Shown piece after piece: positions 10,168 through 18,523 of a stretch of 64,000 nt of DNA. The notes below the pieces were generated by a model. That model worked only from the letters and a program-made list of their open reading frames with translations, was not told where the DNA came from and searched no databases. A program made the position numbers and the translations under genes. The stretch lies in contig NZ_CAMIHB010000005.1 in the NCBI RefSeq assembly GCF_946221635.1, positions 1 to 64,000 on the forward strand. The letters run 5' to 3'. Within the stretch, counting starts at the first letter, position 1; each line of letters starts with the position of its first letter. This DNA comes from an uncultured Rhodoferax sp. (GTDB lineage Bacteria > Pseudomonadota > Gammaproteobacteria > Burkholderiales > Burkholderiaceae_C).

Positions 10168-10782
10168 ATGAGTGAAACCCTTGTCGACAGCAAACAGATC
10201 GACGCCAGCAAGCGGACGTGGTTAATTGCTTCCAGCTGCGCCGGTGCAGTGGGCGGCGTCGCAACCGCCATTCCCTTTGTGAGCACCTTCCAGCCGTCCG
10301 AGCGCGCCAAGGCCGCCGGGGCTGCGGTGGAAGTGGACATCGCGGGTATCAAGCCCGGTGAAAAGATGACGGTCGAATGGCGTGGCAAGCCGGTCTGGAT
10401 CGTGCGCCGCACGCCCGAGCAGGTCGCAGCCCTGGCCAGCATCGACGGCCAGCTGGCGGACCCCAAGTCCGAGCGCAAGCCCAGCGAACTGACCCCTGAA
10501 TACGCCCGCAACGAAGGCCGTTCCATCAAGCCCGAAATCTTCGTGGCCGTGGGTATCTGCTCCCACCTGGGCTGCTCCCCGTCCGACAAGTTCCAAACCG
10601 GTGCCCAGCCCTCGCTGCCCGATGACTGGAAGGGCGGCTTCCTCTGCCCCTGCCACGGTTCCACCTTTGACATGGCCGGCCGCGTGTTCAAGAACAAGCC
10701 CGCGCCCGATAACCTCGAAGTGCCGCCGCACATGTACCTGTCCGACAGCAAGCTGCTGATCGGCGAAGACAAGAAAGCCTGA
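10168..10782 (+). CDS. petA: Ubiquinol–cytochrome c reductase, Rieske iron-sulfur subunit
   Basis: Rieske [2Fe-2S] subunit of the cytochrome bc1 complex. The ATG at 10168 follows GAGG and gives MSETLVDSKQIDASKR. It has an N-terminal membrane anchor (about residues 20–42) that in this family is a Tat-dependent signal anchor, although the basic pair here is KR preceded by S rather than an obvious RR. Cluster ligands are in CSHLGC and CPCHGS. At 204 residues it matches bacterial Rieske proteins. First gene of petABC. Confidence 0.96.
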   Translation: MSETLVDSKQIDASKRTWLIASSCAGAVGGVATAIPFVSTFQPSERAKAAGAAVEVDIAGIKPGEKMTVEWRGKPVWIVRRTPEQVAALASIDGQLADPKSERKPSELTPEYARNEGRSIKPEIFVAVGICSHLGCSPSDKFQTGAQPSLPDDWKGGFLCPCHGSTFDMAGRVFKNKPAPDNLEVPPHMYLSDSKLLIGEDKKA

Positions 10783-10793
10783 GGATCGACGAC

Positions 10794-12206
10794 ATGGCGA
10801 CATTCAAGGAAATCTCTCCCAACGCTTCGGCTGGTGAAAAGGTCACGAACTGGTTCCAGAACCGCTTCCCGACCGCCTTTGACGCGTACCGCGTGCACAT
10901 GTCGGAGTACTACGCTCCGAAGAACTTCAACTTCTGGTACATCTTCGGCTCCTTGGCCCTGCTGGTGCTGGTGATTCAGATCGTGACCGGCATCTTCCTG
11001 GTGATGCACTACAAGCCCGATGCCAACCTGGCCTTCGGCTCGGTGGAATACATCATGCGCGACGTGCCATGGGGCTGGTTGATCCGCTACATGCACTCCA
11101 CGGGCGCCTCGGCCTTCTTCGTGGTGGTCTACCTGCACATGTTCCGCGGCCTGCTCTATGGCAGCTACCGCAAACCGCGCGAGCTGGTCTGGATCTTCGG
11201 CTGCGCCATCTTCCTGTGCCTGATGGCTGAAGCCTTCATGGGCTACCTGCTGCCCTGGGGCCAGATGTCCTACTGGGGTGCCCAGGTGATCGTGAACCTG
11301 TTTGCCGCCGTGCCCCTGGTCGGTCCTGACCTGGCCCTGCTGATCCGCGGTGACTACGTGGTGGGCGACGCCACCCTGAACCGCTTCTTCAGCTTCCACG
11401 TGATCGCTGTGCCCCTGGTTCTGCTGGGCCTGGTGGTGGCGCACTTGCTGGCGCTGCACGATGTGGGTTCCAACAACCCCGACGGCATCGAAATCAAGGG
11501 CCCCAACGCGCCCCGCGACGCGGCCGGCCACCCCCTCGACGGCGTACCTTTCCACCCCTACTACACGGTGCATGACATCTTTGGTGTCAGCGTGTTCCTG
11601 ATGGTGTTCACCGCCATCATCTTCTTCGCGCCCGAGTTCGGTGGCTACTTCCTGGAGTACAACAACTTCATCCCGGCCGACCCGCTCAAGACCCCAGCCC
11701 ACATCGCCCCGGTCTGGTATTTCACGCCTTTCTACTCCATGCTGCGTGCCATCACCAGTGAGATGATGTACGCGCTGATTGCCTGTGTGCTGGGTGCTGC
11801 TGCGTTTAGCGTCTTCAAGTTCAAGATGCCCACCCTTTTCAAGGGTGTCGTGGCCGGTGCTGCTGTGGTCGCTACTGTGCTCATGCTCTCCATCGACGCC
11901 AAATTCTGGGGTGTGGTGGTGATGGGCGGTGCGGTCATCATCCTGTTCTTCCTGCCGTGGCTGGACCACAGCCCTGTCAAGTCCATCCGCTACCGTCCGA
12001 GCTGGCACAAGTACCTCTATGGCATCTTCGTGATCAACTTTGTGGTGCTGGCCTACCTGGGTGTGCAACCTCCTTCTCCGATCGGCGAGCGCGTGTCGCA
12101 AGTGGGTACCCTGTTCTACTTCGGCTTCTTCCTGCTGATGCCTTGGTGGAGCACCCTGGGTGAAGCCAAGGAAGTGCCTGCCCGTGTGACCTTTGCGGCC
12201 CACTGA
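10794..12206 (+). CDS. petB: Cytochrome b of the bc1 complex
   Basis: Membrane cytochrome b that oxidises ubiquinol and carries two b hemes. The 470-residue polytopic protein has the heme-ligand His pairs in helices containing RYMHSTGASAFF/YLHMFRG and FHVIAVPLVLLGLVVAHLLALH. The Qo-site GYLLPWGQMSYWG and the PEF-type APEFGGYF segment are present. It starts 11 nt after petA. Length is longer than mitochondrial cytochrome b because of a C-terminal extra hydrophobic region, as is usual in betaproteobacteria. Confidence 0.96.
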   Translation: MATFKEISPNASAGEKVTNWFQNRFPTAFDAYRVHMSEYYAPKNFNFWYIFGSLALLVLVIQIVTGIFLVMHYKPDANLAFGSVEYIMRDVPWGWLIRYMHSTGASAFFVVVYLHMFRGLLYGSYRKPRELVWIFGCAIFLCLMAEAFMGYLLPWGQMSYWGAQVIVNLFAAVPLVGPDLALLIRGDYVVGDATLNRFFSFHVIAVPLVLLGLVVAHLLALHDVGSNNPDGIEIKGPNAPRDAAGHPLDGVPFHPYYTVHDIFGVSVFLMVFTAIIFFAPEFGGYFLEYNNFIPADPLKTPAHIAPVWYFTPFYSMLRAITSEMMYALIACVLGAAAFSVFKFKMPTLFKGVVAGAAVVATVLMLSIDAKFWGVVVMGGAVIILFFLPWLDHSPVKSIRYRPSWHKYLYGIFVINFVVLAYLGVQPPSPIGERVSQVGTLFYFGFFLLMPWWSTLGEAKEVPARVTFAAH

Positions 12207-12224
12207 GCGCCGGAGACGACTGAC

Positions 12225-12980
12225 ATGAAAAAACTCCTGATTACTCTTCTGGCAGCCGTGGGCTTTGTGTCCGGTGCTTACGCATCGGGTGGCGGCATCC
12301 CCCTGGACAAGGCGCCCATCAAGACCAATGACCTGGTGTCCCTGCAAAATGGCGCCAAGCTGTTCGTCAACTATTGCCTGAACTGCCACTCCGCAGCCTT
12401 CATGCGCTTCAACCGCCTGAAGGACATTGGACTGACTGACCAGCAGATCAAGGACAACCTCTTGTTCACGACGGAAAAAGTCGGTGAAACCATGAAGGCT
12501 GCGATTGATCCCAAGCAGGCCAAAGAATGGTTTGGCGCGAACCCGCCCGACCTGACCGTGATTGCCCGCTCCCGCGCTGGCGCCGGTGGTTCCGGCGCAG
12601 ACTATCTGTACACCTACCTGCGTACCTACTACCCCGATGAGTCCAAGGCCACCGGTTGGAACAACCTGGTGTTCCCCAGCGTGGGCATGCCCCACGTCCT
12701 GTGGGAACTGCAAGGCAAGCGCGAGCCCCAGTACGAAACGCGTGAAGAACATGGCCACGAAGTGCATGTGTTCACCGGCTGGAAGCAGCTGACCCCCGGC
12801 ACCTTGACACCCGCCCAGTACGACCAGGCGATTGGCGATCTGGTGAACTATCTGCAGTGGATGGGTGAACCTGCGCAGAACACCCGTGTGCGCGTTGGCG
12901 TCTGGGTGCTCTTGTTCCTGTCGGTGCTGACGCTGTTTGCGTGGCGCCTGAATGCGGCGTTCTGGAAAGACGTCAAGTAA
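12225..12980 (+). CDS. petC: Cytochrome c1 of the bc1 complex
   Basis: Heme-c subunit passing electrons from the Rieske protein to cytochrome c. The 251-residue precursor has a Sec signal peptide (cleavage near AYA-SGGG, residue 20), the heme motif CLNCH (Cys51–His55) and a C-terminal membrane anchor (about residues 225–245). The axial Met ligand is probably in the PSVGMPHVLW region. It starts 18 nt after petB and closes the petABC operon, followed by a terminator. Confidence 0.96.
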   Translation: MKKLLITLLAAVGFVSGAYASGGGIPLDKAPIKTNDLVSLQNGAKLFVNYCLNCHSAAFMRFNRLKDIGLTDQQIKDNLLFTTEKVGETMKAAIDPKQAKEWFGANPPDLTVIARSRAGAGGSGADYLYTYLRTYYPDESKATGWNNLVFPSVGMPHVLWELQGKREPQYETREEHGHEVHVFTGWKQLTPGTLTPAQYDQAIGDLVNYLQWMGEPAQNTRVRVGVWVLLFLSVLTLFAWRLNAAFWKDVK

Positions 12981-13029
12981 CTATCCCGTGCTGTCGCCCA
13001 GGTCCGCAAGACCTGCCGTGATGGTGTCA

Positions 13030-13061
13030 GAGTGGGTCCGCCAAGGCGACCCACTCTTTTT
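13030..13061 (+). terminator. Rho-independent terminator after petABC
   Basis: Stem GAGTGGGTC (13030–13038) with GACCCACTC (13048–13056), 9-nt loop, followed by T5. It stands between petC and sspA. Confidence 0.88.
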
Positions 13062-13083
13062 CATTTTTTAGGAGTCTTTCGCC

Positions 13084-13695
13084 ATGATGGTGCTGTATTC
13101 AGGAACAACCTGCCCCTTTTCTCACCGTTGCCGCTTCGTGTTGTTCGAGAAAGGCATGGACTTCGAAATTCGCGATGTGGACTTGTACAACAAGCCCGAA
13201 GACATCAGCGTCATGAACCCCTACGGCCAGGTGCCGATCCTGGTGGAACGTGACCTGATCCTGTACGAATCCAACATCATCAACGAGTACATTGACGAGC
13301 GTTTCCCCCATCCCCAGCTCATGCCTGGTGACCCGGTGGACCGCGCACGCGTTCGCCTGTTCCTGCTCAACTTCGAGAAGGAACTGTTCGTCCACGTGTC
13401 CACACTGGAAGCGCGTGCCTCCAAGGGCAATGAAAAGGCGCTGGACAAGGCACGTGCCCACATCCGCGACCGCCTGACGCAGCTGGCACCGGTGTTCCTC
13501 AAGAACAAGTACATGCTGGGCGAAAACTTCTCCATGTTGGACGTGGCCATTGCGCCGCTGCTCTGGCGCCTGGATTACTACGGCATCGACCTCAGCAAGA
13601 ACGCAGCGCCCCTGCTCAAGTACGCAGAGCGCATCTTCTCCCGCCCGGCGTATATCGAGGCGCTGACGCCTTCTGAAAAGGTGATGCGCAAGTAA
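13084..13695 (+). CDS. sspA: Stringent starvation protein A homologue (GST fold)
   Basis: RNA-polymerase-associated protein of the glutathione-S-transferase fold. The 203-residue sequence has an N-terminal thioredoxin-like half (MVLYSGTTCPFSHRCRFVLFEKG; the GQVPILVERDLILYESNIINEYIDE block) and a C-terminal all-helical half. In the family it affects sigma-factor use and acid or stationary-phase survival. It is followed by sspB, the usual operon partner, and preceded by petC, the standard betaproteobacterial arrangement. Confidence 0.92.
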   Translation: MMVLYSGTTCPFSHRCRFVLFEKGMDFEIRDVDLYNKPEDISVMNPYGQVPILVERDLILYESNIINEYIDERFPHPQLMPGDPVDRARVRLFLLNFEKELFVHVSTLEARASKGNEKALDKARAHIRDRLTQLAPVFLKNKYMLGENFSMLDVAIAPLLWRLDYYGIDLSKNAAPLLKYAERIFSRPAYIEALTPSEKVMRK

Positions 13696-13712
13696 GCGGG
13701 CACAATAGAGCC

Positions 13713-14180
13713 ATGATGGATGCCGACAACGCCTTGTCCACACGCCCGTACCTCATTCGTGCCTTGTACGAGTGGTGTACGGACAATGGCTTTACCCCGT
13801 TCATTGCGGTCCAGGTGGATGACTCTGTGCGGGTGCCGCACGAGTACGTCAAAGACGGTGAAATCGTTCTGAACATCAGCTTTGACGCCACCAGCGCTCT
13901 GCAGCTTGGCAACGAGTTCATTGAGTTCAAGGGGCGGTTTGGTGGTGTGGCCCGGGATATTCTGGTGCCTGTTCACCGTGTCCTGGCCATTTACGCGCGG
14001 GAAAATGGTCAGGGCATGGCCTTTCCCGTTGTCGCCCTTGCGGAGCCCTCCGGCAAACCGTCGACGGCAGACCCCAAGCCAGCGGCTTTGGCGCCCGTGT
14101 CCACCGCAGACGATGGTGGTGGTCCCGAGACGCCACGCCCAGCCGGTGGCGGACGCCCCGCGCTCACACGCGTGAAATAG
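13713..14180 (+). CDS. sspB: ClpXP protease specificity-enhancing factor SspB
   Basis: Adaptor that delivers ssrA-tagged proteins to ClpXP. The 155-residue protein begins with the conserved STRPYLIRALYEWC block, then HEYVKDGEIVLNIS and the peptide-binding strands. It ends with a Pro/Ala-rich linker and a basic C-terminal tail, where the ClpX-binding motif normally lies. The first in-frame ATG at 13713 follows sspA by 17 nt. Confidence 0.92.
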   Translation: MMDADNALSTRPYLIRALYEWCTDNGFTPFIAVQVDDSVRVPHEYVKDGEIVLNISFDATSALQLGNEFIEFKGRFGGVARDILVPVHRVLAIYARENGQGMAFPVVALAEPSGKPSTADPKPAALAPVSTADDGGGPETPRPAGGGRPALTRVK

Positions 14181-14230
14181 CGTCCGTCTGGCCCGGAAGG
14201 GCCTTGGGCCTGATGTAGAATCCTGCCCGT

Positions 14231-14306
14231 GCCGGTTTAGCTCAGTTGGTAGAGCACCCGCCTTGTAAGCGGTAGGTCGTCAGTTCGAATCCGACAACCG
14301 GCACCA
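14231..14306 (+). tRNA. tRNA-Thr (anticodon TGT)
   Basis: A 76-nt cloverleaf with 7-bp acceptor stem GCCGGTT/AACCGGC, encoded CCA end, anticodon loop CTTGTAA giving TGT, and the T-loop TTCGAAT. The first pair of the anticodon stem is C·T rather than Watson-Crick. It is flanked by sspB and a convergent dciA-like gene. Confidence 0.95.
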
Positions 14307-14325
14307 TTCATTTCCCGTCGGCCCC

Positions 14326-14652
14326 TCAGGCCTTGGTCGACGGCGACACTTGGACCTTTAAGCGAATTGAGTTAATCTCCCAGCCTTTGGAGCGCAGGTG
14401 CGCTTGCATGGCGGGGAGCAGTTGGCGAACCTTGGCCGCCACCGCGTTGTTGTCCAGTAGCAAGCACCATTCGTCTCCTTCAATGGGGCCTGCCTGTATC
14501 GCCTTTCGCAAGGCGCGCGGTATCACGGTGTCCAGACTCTTGAGTCGTGCGCTTGACTCTGCCGCAAGGTCGCTGAGCCGTGCCAGGGTGGGAGATTCGC
14601 GGCTGGCCTGCAGGGCCGTCACGGCGCGGTGATTCCGGGTCAAGGATTGCAT
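14326..14652 (-). CDS. DciA-like DUF721 protein
   Basis: A 108-residue protein resembling the DUF721/DciA family, the ancestral loader or operator of the replicative helicase DnaB. The C-terminal half (DEWCLLLDNNAVAAKVRQLLPAMQAHLRSKGWEI) matches the KH-like DciA domain pattern, in which a hydrophobic strand is followed by a helix containing RQLLP. Position next to M23/secA is typical for this family in betaproteobacteria. It is divergent from the M23 peptidase gene with only 17 nt between starts. The N-terminal part is not conserved enough to judge. Confidence 0.72.
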   Translation of the reverse strand: MQSLTRNHRAVTALQASRESPTLARLSDLAAESSARLKSLDTVIPRALRKAIQAGPIEGDEWCLLLDNNAVAAKVRQLLPAMQAHLRSKGWEINSIRLKVQVSPSTKA

Positions 14653-14669
14653 GTAGAAGGTGTTGGAGT

Positions 14670-15614
14670 ATGCAAATCATTATCACGGATGCCTGGATGG
14701 CCAAAACCCGGGCATTCCACTTGAGCGGAGGCAAGCTGATTCTGTCGCTGCTGGCGCTTTCTGTGGCGCTGATGCTCGTGTCTGCGGGGCTGTACCACTG
14801 GGTGTTTCTCAAAGGGGCCCGTGAGGGCTGGCCCATCATCGGATCGTTGGTACGTCTGGTGGTCAAGGATGAATTTGCACAGCGCGACCGCTATATGCGC
14901 GAGAACATTGATGTTTTGGCCAAGAAGGTTGGCGAAATGCAGGCCAAGTTGCTGCAGCTCGAATCTCTTGGAGAGCGGGTCTCGGGCCTGGCAGGTATCA
15001 ATCCGGCGGAAATCAAGGTCAAACCCGGGCAGGGTGGCTTGCTGGTGGAGGGGCGCCCCCTGACCATGGAAGAGCTGGATGCCAATCTGAGTACCTTGGA
15101 TATCCTGGCCGGTCAACGCGCGGATGCCATGACCGTCATGGAGTCTCGTCTGTTCGAGCAGAAGATCAAGAAGATGATGGTGCCTACCCAATTGCCGGTG
15201 CTGGATGCCAACCTGGGGTCGGTGTTCGGCTGGCGCATTGATCCTATTACCGGACGATCCGCCCTGCATACGGGGCTGGATTTTCCCGCCGAGATCGGAA
15301 CACCCATCTACTCCGCTGCCGGCGGCATGGTTGTCACTCAGGAATTCCATTTCCAGTACGGCAACATGATCGAGATCGACCATGGGAACAACCTGATTAC
15401 GCGCTATGCCCACGCCTCCAAGGTCCTGGTCAAGAAAGGCGATTTGATCAAGCGCGGCCAGAAAATTGCCGAGGTGGGGACATCCGGTCGCTCGACGGGG
15501 CCCCATCTGCACTTCGAAGTGTTGGTGCAAGGCGTTCCGCAGGATCCCCAGAAGTTTCTGAATGCGGGGCGCAACCTTCCCGCGAGCCATGTGGCGCAGG
15601 CCAAAGCGCCCTGA
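14670..15614 (+). CDS. M23-family (LytM-type) metallopeptidase
   Basis: Envelope peptidoglycan endopeptidase or LytM-type regulator. Start ATG 14670 is preceded by TTGGAG and follows directly on the divergent dciA start. The 314-residue protein has one N-terminal membrane helix (about residues 22–47), a coiled-coil-like region (75–105, 138–170) and a C-terminal M23 domain (about 185–295). Zinc ligands are seen in HTGLD (His200, Asp204) and HLHFE (His281), with His279 as catalytic partner, so the enzyme is probably active. It directly precedes secA. Confidence 0.9.
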   Translation: MQIIITDAWMAKTRAFHLSGGKLILSLLALSVALMLVSAGLYHWVFLKGAREGWPIIGSLVRLVVKDEFAQRDRYMRENIDVLAKKVGEMQAKLLQLESLGERVSGLAGINPAEIKVKPGQGGLLVEGRPLTMEELDANLSTLDILAGQRADAMTVMESRLFEQKIKKMMVPTQLPVLDANLGSVFGWRIDPITGRSALHTGLDFPAEIGTPIYSAAGGMVVTQEFHFQYGNMIEIDHGNNLITRYAHASKVLVKKGDLIKRGQKIAEVGTSGRSTGPHLHFEVLVQGVPQDPQKFLNAGRNLPASHVAQAKAP

Positions 15615-15760
15615 GTGCGACGCTAAAATGGGCGGTTTGGTATTTGGGTGATGGGCCGCTGACGCTTGTCTTTCGCCTGAGTGCCCCCATTTCACCCTGA
15701 CGAGAAAAAGGACTGCGCTGATCTGCTGCCCATGGTGGGGAGCAGGCCAGTCTTGCATGC

Positions 15761-18514
15761 ATGGCCATCAATATCCTTACCAAAATCTTTGGCAGTCGCA
15801 ATGACCGCTTGCTCAAGCAGTACCGCGCCGTCGTCGCACGCATCAATGCGATGGAGCCGCAATTCGAGGGCCTGAGTGACGAGGCCTTGCGCGCCAAGAC
15901 CCAGGAGTTCAAGGATCGCGTGGCCAAAGGCGAATCCCTGGATGCCATCCTTCCGGAAGCGTTTGCGGTGGTCCGTGAGGGTTCCAAACGCGTCATGAAG
16001 ATGCGCCACTTCGATGTGCAGCTACTCGGTGGCATGGCGCTGCATCACGGCAAGATTTCGGAAATGCGTACCGGTGAGGGCAAGACCTTGACCGCTACGC
16101 TGCCGGTCTACCTGAATGCGCTCAGTGGCAAAGGCGTGCATGTGGTCACGGTCAACGACTATCTGGCCAGCCGTGACGCTACCTGGATGGGTCGTCTTTA
16201 CAACTTCTTGGGGCTGACCGTGGGCATCAACATGCCGCAGGCGCCACGGGAAGAAAAGCAGGCCGCCTACCGGGCCGATATCACTTACGGGACCAACAAC
16301 GAGTACGGTTTTGACTACCTGCGTGACAACATGGTCTACGAGGCAGCAGACCGGGTGCAGCGTGGCTTGAACTACGCCATCGTCGATGAGGTGGACTCCA
16401 TCCTGATCGACGAGGCGCGCACGCCCCTCATCATCAGTGGTCAGGCCGAAGACCATACGGATCTGTACATCGCCATCAACAAGGCGATCCCCAGGCTGGT
16501 CCAGCAGGAAGGCGAAGCCGATCCACGCACCGGCGAGGGCATCACCAAGCCTGGTGATTTCACCCTCGACGAAAAGAGCCATCAGGTATTCCTGACTGAG
16601 CAGGGCCATGAAGTGGCCGAACAGATCTTTGCGGAGCTGGGGTTGATCCCTGCAGGCTCTTCGCTCTACGATCCAGCCAACATCACGCTGATGCACCACC
16701 TGTACGCGGCGCTGCGTGCCAACCACCTCTACCACCGTGACCAGCACTATGTGGTGCAAAACGGTGAGATTGTCATTGTGGACGAGTTCACTGGCCGCCT
16801 CATGTCGGGCCGCCGCTGGAGCGATGGCCTGCACCAGGCCGTGGAAGCCAAGGAGGGCGTGCAGATCCAGGCAGAGAACCAGACGCTGGCCTCCATTACC
16901 TTCCAGAACTACTTTCGCCTCTACAGCAAGCTGTCTGGCATGACCGGTACGGCCGACACCGAGGCCTACGAATTCCAGGAAATCTACGGTTTGGAGACGG
17001 TGGTGATTCCGCCCAACCGTACGAGCCGCCGTGACGACCAGCTGGACCGCGTCTACAAGACCACGCGCGAGAAGTACGAGGCCGCGATCAAGGACATCCG
17101 TGAGTGCTACGAGCGTGGCCAACCGGTGCTGGTGGGAACAACCTCGATCGAAAACTCTGAAATCATTGCGCAGTTGCTGGAAAAGGAAAAGCTGCCGCAC
17201 CAGGTGCTCAACGCCAAGCAGCATGCGCGTGAGGCCGATATCGTTGCCCAGGCGGGGCGCGCCAAGATGATCACCATTGCCACGAATATGGCCGGTCGCG
17301 GTACCGATATCGTGTTGGGTGGCAACATCGAGAAGGACGTGCAAGCCATCGAGGCCGATGAAGCGCTTGACGAGGCCGCCAAGGCTGCTGGTATTGCAGC
17401 CCTGCGTGCGCAGTGGTCGCAGGACCACGAAGCGATCAAGGCTCTGGGCGGTTTGCGGATCATCGCGACCGAGCGCCATGAGTCGCGCCGTATCGACAAC
17501 CAGTTGCGTGGCCGTTCGGGCCGTCAGGGAGACCCCGGCTCCTCGCGCTTCTACCTGAGTCTGGACGATTCGCTGATGCGCATCTTTGCGGGTGATCGTG
17601 TCAAGGCCATCATGGACCGCCTCAAGATGCCCGACGGTGAAGCCATCGAAGCCGGCATCGTGACGCGCAGCATTGAAAGTGCGCAGCGCAAGGTGGAAGC
17701 CCGCAACTTCGACATGCGCAAGCAACTGCTGGAATACGACGATGTGTCCAACGACCAGCGCAAGGTGATTTACCAGCAGCGCAACGCGATCCTGGATGCG
17801 CAAGACCTTGGCGCACAGATTGCGTCGTTGCGTGAAGGTGCGTTCGAAGACCTGGTGCGCCAGTACGTACCGGCCGAGTCTGTTGAAGAACAATGGGATG
17901 TGCCGGCGCTGCAGAAGGCCTTGGCAGATGATTGGCAGATTGCGCTGGATCTGCAAAAGCAGGTGGCGGATGCCAGCTCCATCACGGATGAGGAATTGGT
18001 GACCCGTGTGGTGGAAGCGGCCAATGCGGCCTTCCAGGCCAAGGTGGATCTGGTGGGCGCGGAGAACTTCACCCAGTTCGAGCGCATGGTGCTGCTGCAA
18101 AGCATTGACACCCATTGGCGCGATCATCTGAGCGCGCTGGACTATCTGCGCCAGGGCATCCATCTGCGTGGCTATGCCCAGAAGCAGCCCAAGCAGGAGT
18201 ACAAGCGTGAGGCGTTTGAGCTGTTCGGGCAATTGCTGGACTCCGTGAAGAACGAAGTCACCAAGGTGCTGATGACGGTCAAGATTCAGTCCAGCGAGCA
18301 GTTGGAGCAGGCCGCCGACGCCATGGAAAGCCGGGGCGAAAGCATCGCCAATGTGACCTACAGCGCTCCCACAGAAACGGGTGAGGTGCAAACCACGGTG
18401 GACAGCAGCACCGTCAAGCCCAGTGCGGCCGATGTTCCGCGCGTTGGACGCAATGACCCCTGCCCTTGCGGCAGTGGAAAGAAGTACAAACACTGCCATG
18501 GCCAACTGACCTGA
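15761..18514 (+). CDS. secA: Preprotein translocase ATPase SecA
   Basis: Motor ATPase of Sec-dependent export, acting at the inner membrane with SecYEG. The 917-residue protein has Walker A GEGKT (105–109), the DEVDSILIDEARTPLI block, helicase-like NMAGRGTDI and the QLRGRSGRQGDPG motif VI. It ends in the zinc-binding tail CPCGSGKKYKHCHG, which binds SecB or the ribosome. ATG 15761 yields the standard start AINILTKIFGSRNDR. The 146-nt upstream region contains no SecM-like reading frame that I can support. Confidence 0.98.
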   Translation: MAINILTKIFGSRNDRLLKQYRAVVARINAMEPQFEGLSDEALRAKTQEFKDRVAKGESLDAILPEAFAVVREGSKRVMKMRHFDVQLLGGMALHHGKISEMRTGEGKTLTATLPVYLNALSGKGVHVVTVNDYLASRDATWMGRLYNFLGLTVGINMPQAPREEKQAAYRADITYGTNNEYGFDYLRDNMVYEAADRVQRGLNYAIVDEVDSILIDEARTPLIISGQAEDHTDLYIAINKAIPRLVQQEGEADPRTGEGITKPGDFTLDEKSHQVFLTEQGHEVAEQIFAELGLIPAGSSLYDPANITLMHHLYAALRANHLYHRDQHYVVQNGEIVIVDEFTGRLMSGRRWSDGLHQAVEAKEGVQIQAENQTLASITFQNYFRLYSKLSGMTGTADTEAYEFQEIYGLETVVIPPNRTSRRDDQLDRVYKTTREKYEAAIKDIRECYERGQPVLVGTTSIENSEIIAQLLEKEKLPHQVLNAKQHAREADIVAQAGRAKMITIATNMAGRGTDIVLGGNIEKDVQAIEADEALDEAAKAAGIAALRAQWSQDHEAIKALGGLRIIATERHESRRIDNQLRGRSGRQGDPGSSRFYLSLDDSLMRIFAGDRVKAIMDRLKMPDGEAIEAGIVTRSIESAQRKVEARNFDMRKQLLEYDDVSNDQRKVIYQQRNAILDAQDLGAQIASLREGAFEDLVRQYVPAESVEEQWDVPALQKALADDWQIALDLQKQVADASSITDEELVTRVVEAANAAFQAKVDLVGAENFTQFERMVLLQSIDTHWRDHLSALDYLRQGIHLRGYAQKQPKQEYKREAFELFGQLLDSVKNEVTKVLMTVKIQSSEQLEQAADAMESRGESIANVTYSAPTETGEVQTTVDSSTVKPSAADVPRVGRNDPCPCGSGKKYKHCHGQLT

Positions 18515-18523
18515 GAGCGCACC

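Noticed and set aside
10143..12767. An 874-codon antisense frame across petABC
   Set aside because: Same reason: the sense strand encodes recognisable bc1 subunits, and the antisense protein has no family features.
14190..14203. GGCCC-GGAA-GGGCC hairpin after sspB
   Set aside because: Stem of five bases without a T-run; too weak to call a terminator.
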